47,847 bases of DNA from Spirosoma fluviale (GTDB taxonomy: Bacteria > Bacteroidota > Bacteroidia > Cytophagales > Spirosomataceae). The position numbers and the translations under genes are program-made. The stretch spans positions 1-47,847 of the forward strand of contig CAMCXW010000015.1 in the NCBI GenBank assembly GCA_945883625.1, in the 5' to 3' direction. The notes beneath the pieces are model-generated. The model did not search any database. It was not told the DNA's origin and saw only the letters and a program-made list of their open reading frames with translations. Below, in pieces: positions 1 through 7,993 of this stretch (within the stretch, counting starts at the first letter, position 1; each line of letters begins with the position of its first letter).

Positions 1-2370
1 CAATTAGGGTCGATTTCTGGGTTAATTACCTCGGAATCAAATGAGGCCCTTCCAGGCGCAACGGTCGTTTTAGTGGGTACCGTTCGCGGGGTAGAAAGCA
101 ATGTCAAAGGGAATTATGTCCTGAAAGGCCTGAAGCCCGGATCCTACACCGTCAAGGTTAGTTTTGTGGGCTATGAACCAAGCACAAAAGAAGTCACCAT
201 CCTAGGTGGAGAGCAACGCGAAATTAATTTCAGCCTAAGCGATGTAACCGAACTACAAGGGGTCTCTGTCTTCGCACAATCTGGTGTAAAAGGCAATACA
301 TTTTTACCGCAAGTAAATGATTACACCATCACAGCAGGTAAAAAAAATGAAGTCATTGTGCTTGATAACCTTCAAGCGAATTTAGCGATGAATAACTCGC
401 GTCAAATTTTCTCCAGAACTCCTGGAATCTCGGTCTGGGAAAGTGATGGTTCCGGCATTCAATTAGGTGTGGCTTCTCGGGGGCTTTCGCCCAATCGCTC
501 CTGGGAATTTAATGTGCGCATGGATGGGTACGACATCACGCCTGACCCCATGGGCTACCCAGAAGCCTATTATACGCCACCCATGGAGGTAGTTGATCGC
601 ATCGAAATCATTCGTGGAGCGAGCTCCTTACAATACGGCCCGCAGTTTGGGGGACTGATGAATTTCGTTTTACGCAAACCTGATTTATCTACCAAGCTGG
701 TCGTAGAAAGTCAAAATACGACCGGAAATAATGGGCTATTTAGTTCATTTAACTATGTGGGAGGTACGTCAGGCCGACTGTCCTACACGACGTATTACCA
801 AAAAAGACGTGGAAATGGTTGGCGCCAAAACGCTTATTTCAATACCGACCACTCGCACGCTGAGGTTTTCTATGCGATATCGAACAAACTAAAAATAGGT
901 GGGCAGTTGACCTACATGCAAACAGAAAGCCAACAAGCCGGCGGGTTAACCGATGTGGCTTTTGCGCAAAATGCCCAACAAAGTTTGCGGGCTAGAAACT
1001 GGTTTAGTAACCCTTGGTTTATCTATGCCTTGACGGCCGACTATGTCGTTAATGCAGAATCTAAACTTAGCTTGAAATATTTTGGTACTACGGCTGAGCG
1101 CAATTCCATTGGATTTACACGAGCCATCACAGAAATTGACCCATTGGGAAATCGACAGGTGGACCGCGATCTTTATCAAACCAATGGCGCTGAATTACGC
1201 TACCTCGTAAATTATCGATTGGGCGCTTGGAAAAACACCGTGGCAACGGGGCTTCGTTATTTTCACGGCGCAATGCAACGCAAACAAGTGGGGGTAGGCA
1301 GCAAAGGAGATGACATGGATTTTGCGATTCAAGGTTTGTATACCCGTGATTTAGCCTTCCAAAATATCAATTATGCCGCATTTGCAGAAACCATTCTACG
1401 GCCCACCGAACCCTTGCTCATTACACTTGGAGCACGTTTAGAAAAAATTGACACCCACATGGCTGGTCAGTCGGGATTAAGTGCTGCTGGTTTGCCAATA
1501 GCCGCTACACCGAGTAGCCGTGGAAGATCCTTCGTTTTACTGGGTGCAGGAACTGAATATAAAGTTAGTCCAAACACAAAATTGTACAGCAATATTGCGC
1601 AAGCATATCGCCCTGTTTTGTCCTCTGATTTATTGCCTCCGGCAACAACGGATATCATTGATCCTAATTTATCAGACGCGAAAGGTTTCAATTTTGACCT
1701 AGGTTACCGCGGGGAAATAAGCAATTATTTGACCTTTGATATAGACTATTTTTATCTGGATTATGCCAATCGCGTAGGGACTATTTCACAAATAAATAGC
1801 GAAGGAAAAATTTACCAATACCGGACGAATCTGGGGCATTCGGTTTCGAAAGGAGCGGAGGCTTACATTGAATTTAGTCCTACAACTGCTTGGTTAAAAC
1901 ACCAGCGCATTGGAAACATTTCCGTCTTTGCATCGATAGCCGCCATTCGCGCACGTTACTTAGACTTCAAAACGACATCGGTCGTTAATGGCAAAATTGT
2001 CGAAGCAAACCTATCAGGCAAACAGGTGGAGAATGCGCCCGACAAAATTAACCGCTATGGGATAACCTATTCCAAAAAGGGCTTATCGGTCAGTTGGCAA
2101 ATCAGCGACATCAGTCAAGCCTTCGCTGATGCGAGCAACACCGTAAAACCGAACGCGGCAGCGACCACTGGACTAATCCCGGGCTACCAAGTTCAAGATA
2201 TTTCTGGATCTTATAAGTTTAAGAAATATGCTCAATTGAAATTTGGGGTAAACAATCTGACAGATGCGCGCTATTTTACCAGAAGATCAGCTGGATATCC
2301 GGGTCCTGGTATTTTACCAGCTGACGGTCGGACTTGGTATATAGGCTTGAATGTGAAGTTGGTGAATTAG
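1..2370 (+). CDS. FecA-like TonB-dependent outer-membrane receptor, 5' end outside window
   Basis: The reading frame is open from base 1, so the gene starts upstream and an apparent GTG start at 73 is internal. The visible 789 residues begin inside a carboxypeptidase-regulatory-like domain (about residues 1-70). A plug domain (about 95-205) follows, with RGLSPNRSWEF, DPMGYPEAYY and EIIRGASSLQYGPQFGG. The rest is a 22-strand-type beta-barrel ending in the aromatic/hydrophobic C-terminus YIGLNVKLVN. The plug sequence resembles the ferric-dicitrate receptor (FecA) subgroup, so the likely role is energy-dependent import of a ferric chelate across the outer membrane. Substrate is inferred only; no FecI/FecR regulators are visible. 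Its TAG stop overlaps the TAA stop of the convergent yoeB gene. Confidence 0.9.
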   Translation, partial: QLGSISGLITSESNEALPGATVVLVGTVRGVESNVKGNYVLKGLKPGSYTVKVSFVGYEPSTKEVTILGGEQREINFSLSDVTELQGVSVFAQSGVKGNTFLPQVNDYTITAGKKNEVIVLDNLQANLAMNNSRQIFSRTPGISVWESDGSGIQLGVASRGLSPNRSWEFNVRMDGYDITPDPMGYPEAYYTPPMEVVDRIEIIRGASSLQYGPQFGGLMNFVLRKPDLSTKLVVESQNTTGNNGLFSSFNYVGGTSGRLSYTTYYQKRRGNGWRQNAYFNTDHSHAEVFYAISNKLKIGGQLTYMQTESQQAGGLTDVAFAQNAQQSLRARNWFSNPWFIYALTADYVVNAESKLSLKYFGTTAERNSIGFTRAITEIDPLGNRQVDRDLYQTNGAELRYLVNYRLGAWKNTVATGLRYFHGAMQRKQVGVGSKGDDMDFAIQGLYTRDLAFQNINYAAFAETILRPTEPLLITLGARLEKIDTHMAGQSGLSAAGLPIAATPSSRGRSFVLLGAGTEYKVSPNTKLYSNIAQAYRPVLSSDLLPPATTDIIDPNLSDAKGFNFDLGYRGEISNYLTFDIDYFYLDYANRVGTISQINSEGKIYQYRTNLGHSVSKGAEAYIEFSPTTAWLKHQRIGNISVFASIAAIRARYLDFKTTSVVNGKIVEANLSGKQVENAPDKINRYGITYSKKGLSVSWQISDISQAFADASNTVKPNAAATTGLIPGYQVQDISGSYKFKKYAQLKFGVNNLTDARYFTRRSAGYPGPGILPADGRTWYIGLNVKLVN

Positions 2371-2624
2371 TCGTAGTGAAAACGACATTTTGCAATTTGG
2401 ATTTCATCATCCACAATTCGATAAATTAACCGATGTTCTTCGTCGATTCTTCTCGACCAAAAACCTGCGTAATTGTATTTTAACGCCTCTGGCTTGCCGA
2501 TTCCTTCAAAAGGACTTGTAGAAATATCCTTAATCAGCTCATTGATCCGCTTGATTTTATGCTTATCAATTTTCTGCCAATACAAATAGTCATCCCAAGA
2601 AAAAGCTGTGAATACGATTTTCAT
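2367..2624 (-). CDS. yoeB: YoeB-family mRNA interferase toxin
   Basis: An 85-residue protein of the normal YoeB length. It keeps family signatures WDDYLYWQ (residues 10-17), INELIKD, PFEG.GKPE and GFWSRRI..EHRL. The residues corresponding to the E. coli catalytic set are all present at the same positions: Glu46, Arg65 and His83, with the C-terminal RFHY. YoeB is a ribosome-dependent endonuclease that cleaves translated mRNA and is neutralised by YefM. The ATG overlaps the antitoxin stop as TAATG, the standard translationally coupled antitoxin-first order. The toxin looks intact. Confidence 0.96.
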   Translation of the reverse strand: MKIVFTAFSWDDYLYWQKIDKHKIKRINELIKDISTSPFEGIGKPEALKYNYAGFWSRRIDEEHRLIYRIVDDEIQIAKCRFHYD

Positions 2625-2875
2625 TAGTCCAAAAGGTCCTTATAAAGTTTCTTTGAAGACTTTAATGATTCAATAGATTGGTCTAATCGTTGTTGATTTT
2701 TACGTGAGAACAATTCATGCTGAGTGCTTTTTAAAGAATTATATTCTTCAAGTGACATAATTACCACTCCCGTATCCTTCCCCCGATTAATGATCAATGT
2801 GTCAAAGCTCTCTGTTACTCTATCTAAGTAACTCTTGATATCTTTTCTAAAATCCGATAAAGTTGTCGTTAACAT
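2624..2875 (-). CDS. yefM: YefM/Phd-family antitoxin
   Basis: An 83-residue antitoxin beginning MLTTTLSDFRKDIKSYLDRV. It has a Phd/YefM N-terminal DNA-binding fold and the conserved VVIMSLEEYNSL segment, then a C-terminal toxin-binding tail ending KKLYKDLLD. An in-frame upstream ATG (2908) would add 11 residues, but it lies upstream of the predicted -7 element. The start at 2875 also gives the exact length of E. coli YefM, so I chose it. The protein should neutralise YoeB and, with it, repress its own promoter through the TGTACA sites just upstream. Confidence 0.94.
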   Translation of the reverse strand: MLTTTLSDFRKDIKSYLDRVTESFDTLIINRGKDTGVVIMSLEEYNSLKSTQHELFSRKNQQRLDQSIESLKSSKKLYKDLLD

Positions 2876-2877
2876 CT

Positions 2878-2924
2878 TGTACAATTTTGTGTACAAATAT
2901 ATGTACACATTTTTCTAAATCAAA
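2878..2924 (-). promoter_or_regulatory. yefM-yoeB promoter with triple TGTACA operator
   Basis: On the minus strand a TTTG (2921-2924) is followed by a 19-bp spacer and TATATTTG (2894-2901), matching the Bacteroidota -33/-7 consensus. Three TGTACA hexamers lie at 2902-2907, 2890-2895 and 2878-2883, exactly 12 bp apart. They flank and overlap the -7 element and the expected start site. TGTACA is the known core of the E. coli YefM-YoeB operator palindromes. The inferred leader to the ATG is only about 14 nt. Confidence 0.85.
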
Positions 2925-2929
2925 ATAAA

Positions 2930-2953
2930 AAAGCCCCGCGTTTGCGAGGCTTT
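2930..2953 (-). terminator. Rho-independent terminator after the TIM-barrel gene
   Basis: A 10-bp stem with one mismatch (AAAGCCTCGC against GCGGGGCTTT, read on the minus strand) with a 4-nt loop is followed by TTTTTTATTTT. It lies 22 bp beyond the stop at 2975 and directly upstream of the yefM promoter, separating the two units. Confidence 0.85.
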
Positions 2954-2974
2954 CTTTTATCATGATGCATGAAC

Positions 2975-3853
2975 TTATTTAAATCCGATTTTTTCCAATC
3001 CTTTATGGCTAATCACGATTGCTTCTAATGCCGTTTCGTTGAAACATGCATCTTGCTCCACGAAATAATACGCCATACCCGACAATTTTTTGTTGGCTAA
3101 AATACGCTTGAAATCGATCTTTCCGTTCCCAACTGGAGCAAACCGACCTTGATCATCCATATCTTTCACATGCCAAATCTTAAAACGACCTGGGTAGCGA
3201 TTGAAATACGCCACTGGATCTGCCCCCGCTTTGGTCACCCAGTATAAGTCCATTTGAAAGTTGACATACTTAGGATTGCAATGCTCCAAAAGGTAATCAA
3301 TGGTAACAATACCTTCAGCATCCTTTATAAACTCAAAATCGTGATTGTGATACAACAACTGCAAACCAGCCGCAGCACATTTCTCGCCTAATTTGTCTAA
3401 GATTTCGGCCAAATTCTTTGCACCACCTTTCATGGTCATCCGTTTGTTCACATTGTCAAACCCGAACAATCCCATCGGAGGAACTGGAATTACGAAATAC
3501 TTGAATCCAGCTACTTTTAAATCAGCGATTTGTTGGTCTACATTTTCAAAATTAACCGTTCCTTGATGTGCTGAAATAGGCGTTAATTTCATTTCGTCCA
3601 AAAGCGCCTTAAAATCTGCTGGAGATAAATTGTAAAATTTGCCGTTATTGTAACCCGCTGATTCAACGTTTACATAACCCGCTTGAGCTACTTTTTCTAA
3701 GGTTGCACGCGCATCTTTCATCGCATCGCGAACGGTGTACAAGGCTAAACCGCCAAAAGGTTTTTCAGATTGAATCGCTTGATTTGACGGCCCAAAAGAG
3801 AATAAGGATACGGCCATCAGGACACATACCACTACAAATGATTTAATTTTCAT
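2975..3853 (-). CDS. Secreted sugar phosphate isomerase/epimerase-family TIM-barrel protein
   Basis: About 292 residues. An N-terminal signal peptide (MKIKSFVVVCVLMAVSLFSFG) is followed by an AP-endonuclease-2/xylose-isomerase-like TIM barrel. Recognisable segments are GGLALYTVRD near the start, YHNHDFEF in the middle, FQMDLYWVTKAG and KIWHVKDMD, which supply the usual metal-binding Glu/Asp/His positions. The annotated start is the second in-frame Met, because the first (3883) would put ten extra residues before the signal peptide. Family members are isomerases, epimerases or keto-sugar-acting enzymes; here the substrate is unknown. Export to the periplasm is predicted. It is a single-gene unit with its own terminator. 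Confidence 0.85.
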   Translation of the reverse strand: MKIKSFVVVCVLMAVSLFSFGPSNQAIQSEKPFGGLALYTVRDAMKDARATLEKVAQAGYVNVESAGYNNGKFYNLSPADFKALLDEMKLTPISAHQGTVNFENVDQQIADLKVAGFKYFVIPVPPMGLFGFDNVNKRMTMKGGAKNLAEILDKLGEKCAAAGLQLLYHNHDFEFIKDAEGIVTIDYLLEHCNPKYVNFQMDLYWVTKAGADPVAYFNRYPGRFKIWHVKDMDDQGRFAPVGNGKIDFKRILANKKLSGMAYYFVEQDACFNETALEAIVISHKGLEKIGFK

Positions 3854-3973
3854 GAATAATTGGGTTAAATTCAACAAAGGCACAATTTAATGTATTTATT
3901 TGATAAAATAGAACTGGTCTATCGTTTATGTAAAGTTGGCCAAAAACTTTAAATTCATCTAACTGACTGAATA

Positions 3974-4774
3974 TCATTGCTCTTCCATCTCCTCTCCATA
4001 ATTTCGAACCGAAAAAGGAGCCTCCCGATAAAATGCTAATTCATAGTTAATTTCTTCTCCGTCTTTTGAAGCTAGCCATGGCATATCTTTATGAGAATAC
4101 TGACTAATGGCAGCCGCAGACCAATCACTCATTTGTTCAATTACACCATCAATCGTGTTTATCTCACTAGCCTTAAGTTCTTTTAAATTCGGTTTTACTA
4201 ATGGCAAATAACGTGTTTGCGCAAAGCCGCGATAAACCGTTTTTACGCGTTGAAGCTGCCCTTGTTCAATCATTTGCTGAATTATATGATCTATCTTTTG
4301 AGGAACTGGGCCAAAAGGCAATTTCCGATATGTTGCCCCCGTTAAGTGCTCTTCATACAATTCATAATAATTAAAATCTGAGAAGTAAAGCAGTTTGGAC
4401 AAAACCGTTTCGCCCACATTGGGTTTGCCAGCACAACGCTCCAAAATATAAAGCAAGGTGTTTTTAAATTTCTCTATGGGGATTGAGGGCACAGCTATCC
4501 GTTCTCTTTTTCCTGCAGGAAGCTGTTCTTGAATCCCAGAATCAGCTTGCTGGTCAAAATCCGGGGATAAAAATTCGTCTAATGAAAAGCCTAAATGCAC
4601 CGAAAGTTTATACATTTCTAAGACATCCACTCCCCTGTTTCCTAATTCAATCTGTGTTAATGACGACCTAGAGATCTGTACTTGCTTGGCTAAATCTTCC
4701 TGAGACAAGCCTTTGCGCTTTCGTAATTCGGTCACTCTGAATCCGATATCTTTTTTTGTTAGTTTGTCCTGCAT
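3974..4774 (-). CDS. Xre-family HTH protein fused to a Panacea (DUF4065) domain
   Basis: A 266-residue protein. Residues about 8-65 form a Cro/C1-type helix-turn-helix (RVTELRKRKGLSQEDLAKQV, SRSSLTQIELG). Residues about 115-250 form a Panacea/DUF4065 domain (ETVLSKLLYFSDFNYYELYE, GATYRKLPFGPVP). Panacea domains are known as broadly interchangeable antitoxin modules, often paired with small toxins, and SocA belongs to the same superfamily. The start at 4774 was preferred over 4852 because a good promoter lies between them. No small toxin-like ORF is adjacent on either side, so this may be an orphan regulator or an antitoxin whose partner lies elsewhere. Confidence 0.85.
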   Translation of the reverse strand: MQDKLTKKDIGFRVTELRKRKGLSQEDLAKQVQISRSSLTQIELGNRGVDVLEMYKLSVHLGFSLDEFLSPDFDQQADSGIQEQLPAGKRERIAVPSIPIEKFKNTLLYILERCAGKPNVGETVLSKLLYFSDFNYYELYEEHLTGATYRKLPFGPVPQKIDHIIQQMIEQGQLQRVKTVYRGFAQTRYLPLVKPNLKELKASEINTIDGVIEQMSDWSAAAISQYSHKDMPWLASKDGEEINYELAFYREAPFSVRNYGEEMEEQ

Positions 4775-4801
4775 GTGGATTAAGATTAACACGGTTAGCA
4801 A

Positions 4802-4857
4802 CAAAGATACTCGATTGTTTGCATATCTAACAATTAAATGATCTAATATCAAACAAT
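4802..4857 (-). promoter_or_regulatory. Promoter and inverted repeat upstream of the Xre-Panacea gene
   Basis: On the minus strand a TTG (4831-4833) precedes TATCTTTG (4802-4809) with a 21-bp spacer, a good Bacteroidota promoter with a leader of about 23 nt. An inverted repeat ATTGTTTG (4814-4821) and CAAACAAT (4850-4857) brackets the -33 region and could be the protein's own operator. The promoter match is seen in sequence; autoregulation is inferred. Confidence 0.6.
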
Positions 4858-4937
4858 TGGTTTAAGAATAATTTAATATCCCACCTATCTCAATAGAATT
4901 TTATTCCCGTATTTTTGATCTTTCAAAACGTACCCAC

Positions 4938-5891
4938 ATGAAATTAGCTAGTAAAATTATCGGCGGCATATTCGCTTTTTTATTCCTTGTCTTAATCATC
5001 ATTTGCGAAAGAGATCGGCCGGTGGACGAGTTAATTCCTTTGTATACCAATCAGAATTCCAAGTTCATGCCCATCTTAGGGATGAACGTGCATTACCGCG
5101 ACGAAGGTATTCAAACGGATTCTATACCCTTAATTTTACTGCATGGCATGTCTTCCTCATTAAATACCTGGGACAGTGTCGCCATGGGATTAAAGGCCGA
5201 GCGAAGAGTAATCAGTTTGGATTTGCCGGGCTTTGGCTTAACCGGCCCTTCCCCAGAAAATGCCTATAATTTTACTTACTACAACAAATTCATTGATTCA
5301 TTTACAACCCGTTTAAAGATCAAGCGCTTTATCCTGGCAGGCAATTCCATGGGCGGTGCCATTTCTTGGAATTATGCGTTGCACAATCCACAAGGTCTTG
5401 CCAAAATGATCTTGATTGATGCAGCCGGGTATCCTAAAAAAGGCGAAAGCGGATCATTAGGTTTCAAAATTGCCTCCACACCCGTAATCAATAATTTGTT
5501 GCTTTACGCAACCCCCAAATTTTTGGTACGCAAGAGTTTAGAAACCGTTTATTACGACCCTGCTCGTGTGACTGATGCGCAGGTTGAGCGTTTTCATGAT
5601 GTGGCCATTCGAGAAGGAAACCGAGCAGCTGCTTTAGAAATATTTAAAGGATCATTTACGGGAAGTTCGAAGCGTTTCTTGAATTCCAATGTTCCCAAAA
5701 TTAAGGATATCAAAACCCCTACATTAATCTTGTGGGGCGACAAGGATAACCTAATTGGCGTAAACAATGTGGATAATTTCCTACGCGATATACAAGGAAG
5801 CCAGGCAGAAATCTACAAAAATGTAGGGCATGTTCCGATGGAAGAAGTCCCCAGGAAAGTTGTTGAATCCATTCAGAAATTTGTTCGCTAA
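4938..5891 (+). CDS. Alpha/beta-hydrolase, membrane-anchored or secreted
   Basis: A 317-residue alpha/beta-hydrolase-fold protein with an N-terminal hydrophobic segment (residues 5-22). It has an oxyanion HGMSSS motif (69-74), nucleophile elbow GNSMGG with Ser137, an acidic residue in LWGDKD (Asp268 or Asp270) and His298 in VGHVPMEE. This is a complete catalytic triad. Esterase, lipase or C-C hydrolase activity is possible; substrate unknown. A TATTTTTG box at 4910-4917 fits a -7 element, though no clear -33 is visible. Its stop codon overlaps that of the convergent gene at 5888. Confidence 0.85.
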   Translation: MKLASKIIGGIFAFLFLVLIIICERDRPVDELIPLYTNQNSKFMPILGMNVHYRDEGIQTDSIPLILLHGMSSSLNTWDSVAMGLKAERRVISLDLPGFGLTGPSPENAYNFTYYNKFIDSFTTRLKIKRFILAGNSMGGAISWNYALHNPQGLAKMILIDAAGYPKKGESGSLGFKIASTPVINNLLLYATPKFLVRKSLETVYYDPARVTDAQVERFHDVAIREGNRAAALEIFKGSFTGSSKRFLNSNVPKIKDIKTPTLILWGDKDNLIGVNNVDNFLRDIQGSQAEIYKNVGHVPMEEVPRKVVESIQKFVR

Positions 5892-6178
5892 GTAACTAAA
5901 AAATAGGAGGCCAAACTCTCCCATTCTGCTTCCAGAGAAATAGTGGTCCTAGTCTTTTTCGCTTTCGCATAACAGTAATCCGCATTCCAAGTATCCCCCT
6001 CTTTGCGGTGCAAATACGCATGGACCCTGGCAGCATCGGTACCTGGTAGCTGGTCCACGAGATCATGTGCTTTTTCCCAGTCACCTTTGGCATCGTACCA
6101 CAGGCTTTTCAGCATAGGAGAAAGCTGCGGATCAGGTTTATCTATCGCGAGCGTTTCTTTAAATGATTCGATTTTCAT
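5888..6178 (-). CDS. Conserved small cytosolic protein of unknown function
   Basis: A 96-residue protein without signal or membrane segment. The core [16 protein letters not shown] and [23 protein letters not shown] resembles a widespread uncharacterised bacterial family with a TPR-like helical pair rich in Trp and His. The function is not known. Its ATG overlaps the TGA of an upstream open frame (6175-6321) as ATGA, a coupling arrangement that suggests a once-intact upstream gene. Confidence 0.75.
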   Translation of the reverse strand: MKIESFKETLAIDKPDPQLSPMLKSLWYDAKGDWEKAHDLVDQLPGTDAARVHAYLHRKEGDTWNADYCYAKAKKTRTTISLEAEWESLASYFLVT

Positions 6179-6321
6179 ACTGATTTTCGTAAGATTTTAT
6201 CCAAGGGTTTACCTTTGGCTAACTCTTCCACAATTTTGTCTAAATAGCGAACCTGTTGGGTCAGTGGATTATGCGGTAAGAGAAAAGCGTAAATTGAATT
6301 TATAATCCATTCAGCATAATC
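6175..6321 (-). pseudogene. Coding-like open frame without a start codon (possible gene remnant)
   Basis: A 48-codon frame running from the TAG of the glycine-zipper gene (6322-6324) to a TGA at 6175-6177. The translation looks protein-like: it contains [19 protein letters not shown] and ends [18 protein letters not shown]. It has no ATG, only ATT, ATA, CTG or GTG codons. It overlaps the next gene's ATG by ATGA. I read it as the C-terminus of a decayed gene, but a non-ATG start or an upstream frameshift cannot be excluded. The family is not recognised. Confidence 0.4.
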
Positions 6322-6528
6322 CTAAAATACGCCCAGTTTGAAAAATAAATTACTTTGGGCGATTAAAAAACTTACAACCGAACCAATACCAGCACCAATT
6401 GCCAGCCCCAAAGCCATACTTTGTGATGTATTTCCTGATTTTTGACCTATTGCAAGACCAATGGCCACACCTACGGCTGCGCCAACTCCAATGCCCGCGC
6501 CAGAATTTGCGTGCTTGTTTTCACTCAT
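6322..6528 (-). CDS. Small glycine-zipper membrane protein
   Basis: A 68-residue protein starting MSENKHANSG. A Met two residues earlier is an alternative start. Two glycine-rich hydrophobic segments (GAGIGVGAAVGVAIGLAIG and MALGLAIGAGIGSVVSFLIA) give repeated GxxxG packing motifs typical of glycine-zipper membrane proteins. No signal peptidase site is evident. The function is unknown. Confidence 0.65.
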   Translation of the reverse strand: MSENKHANSGAGIGVGAAVGVAIGLAIGQKSGNTSQSMALGLAIGAGIGSVVSFLIAQSNLFFKLGVF

Positions 6529-6552
6529 AATCAAATCTACACCGTTAGTAAT

Positions 6553-7875
6553 TTATAACTTAATCCCCCACGTTTTATTTAATTTTCGGCCAAGCAATGC
6601 GTTTGCGCCAGCGTCATTGAATTTTTCAGATTTTGGATTCCAGGTCAATGATTTATTAACCTCATAGGCAATGTTTCCAATGTTACAAACAGAGGCTGTT
6701 CTGTGACCAATCTCCACATCGCATACAGGACGGGTGCGATTGCGCATCGCAGCTAAAAAGTCCTTGTAGTGATTTGTGCTTTCGTACACGTGCTTTTCAT
6801 TTGGTCCGATAACACGATCCTTCAAGGCCGCATTCGATGTTTCCAATTTTTTTCTTTGCACACGTAACGTTCCCTCCGTACCCACAAACTCGATGGCATT
6901 ATTCCACTCCCAAGGCTGGTGTGTCATCTTAATTCCATTCGCGTACGTATATGTCAAAAATTCATTCCCATTGGTTTTGGGCGCATCCACTTGAACTGGG
7001 CCACTACCGTCCATATCCAGTGCCCATTGCACAATATCAAACATGTGAGCGCCCCAATCCGTCATACCACCACCACCAAATTCCTTGTATTTCCGCCAAT
7101 TAGGGAACACATCTTTTGAAATTGGAGGAGCTAATTCAGCATTAAACGGAACCGCGTCATTCGGTCCTAACCACTTCTCAAAGTCTAAGCCAGTTGGCAA
7201 TGCTTCAGCCGTTAAATCATAGGCTATAGGTGGGGGGCCAACATTCACTTTAATCGATTTCACTTCCCCTATGTAGCCATTACGAATTAACTCAGCCGTT
7301 TGTCTAAACTCTGGCCACGAACGCTGCATGGATCCCGTTTGAAAAACACGCTTATATTTTCGCGTCGCATCCACCATGGCACGACCTTCTTTTACGGTCA
7401 ATGAAAGTGGCTTTTCGCAATAAATATCTTTGCCTGCAGCTGCAGCGCGCACAGACATCGCCGCATGCCAGTGGTCTGGGCTAGCAATTACAACCGCGTC
7501 AATATTTTTAAGTGCGAGTAACTCTGTAAAGTCTTGATATTGGGCTATTTCGGAATAACTACCCAGTGTAGATGATTTGGAATAAATATCTTTGACCCGA
7601 TCTAAAAACTGGTTGGCCTTTGCTTGATACACCTCAGAAATAGCCGCTATGCGAACTTCGCCCGTGCTCAAAAATGAATTGGATAATCCTCTTCCTTGCT
7701 TTCCTGTTCCAATAAATCCTAAGTTAATGAGATCACTTGGTGCTGTATAATGAGATCCATCTGGACGAATACCTCCCAATACATGGCGAGGAACGATGAA
7801 AAATGAGCCGATGGCAAGACTCGATTTAGTTAGAAAATCACGCCTTTTAATCGAATTTGAGTTTGAGCTTTTCAT
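6553..7875 (-). CDS. Tat-exported Gfo/Idh/MocA-family oxidoreductase
   Basis: A 440-residue NAD(P)-dependent dehydrogenase-family protein. The N-terminus has a twin-arginine signal (KRRDFLTK, residues 10-17, then a hydrophobic stretch), implying folded export with bound cofactor. The Rossmann motif is GFIGTGKQGRG. The Gfo/Idh signature CEKPLSLTVKEG follows, and the C-terminal half holds GGGGMTDWGAHMFDIVQW. Architecture and Tat signal resemble secreted Gfo/Idh proteins of Bacteroidota and Planctomycetota, including the GH109-like subgroup. In those the tightly held NAD(H) supports redox-assisted hydrolysis or 3-oxidation of sugars. It lies 118 bp downstream of the ABC importer, so co-transcription is likely but unproven. 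Confidence 0.88.
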   Translation of the reverse strand: MKSSNSNSIKRRDFLTKSSLAIGSFFIVPRHVLGGIRPDGSHYTAPSDLINLGFIGTGKQGRGLSNSFLSTGEVRIAAISEVYQAKANQFLDRVKDIYSKSSTLGSYSEIAQYQDFTELLALKNIDAVVIASPDHWHAAMSVRAAAAGKDIYCEKPLSLTVKEGRAMVDATRKYKRVFQTGSMQRSWPEFRQTAELIRNGYIGEVKSIKVNVGPPPIAYDLTAEALPTGLDFEKWLGPNDAVPFNAELAPPISKDVFPNWRKYKEFGGGGMTDWGAHMFDIVQWALDMDGSGPVQVDAPKTNGNEFLTYTYANGIKMTHQPWEWNNAIEFVGTEGTLRVQRKKLETSNAALKDRVIGPNEKHVYESTNHYKDFLAAMRNRTRPVCDVEIGHRTASVCNIGNIAYEVNKSLTWNPKSEKFNDAGANALLGRKLNKTWGIKL

Positions 7876-7993
7876 AGCGAAAATTTATTTTTTTAAATGT
7901 ATACTTTTTTCAAAAAATCACCTTGTTTTATTCTACTAAATTCATGAATTAAAACATCTTTTACATCACAAGCCCTATTCCAAATCGCTTACA

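Noticed and set aside
1-72. GTG at 73 as the true start of the receptor gene
   Set aside because: The frame is open to base 1 and already encodes part of the carboxypeptidase-like domain, so the real start is upstream of the window.
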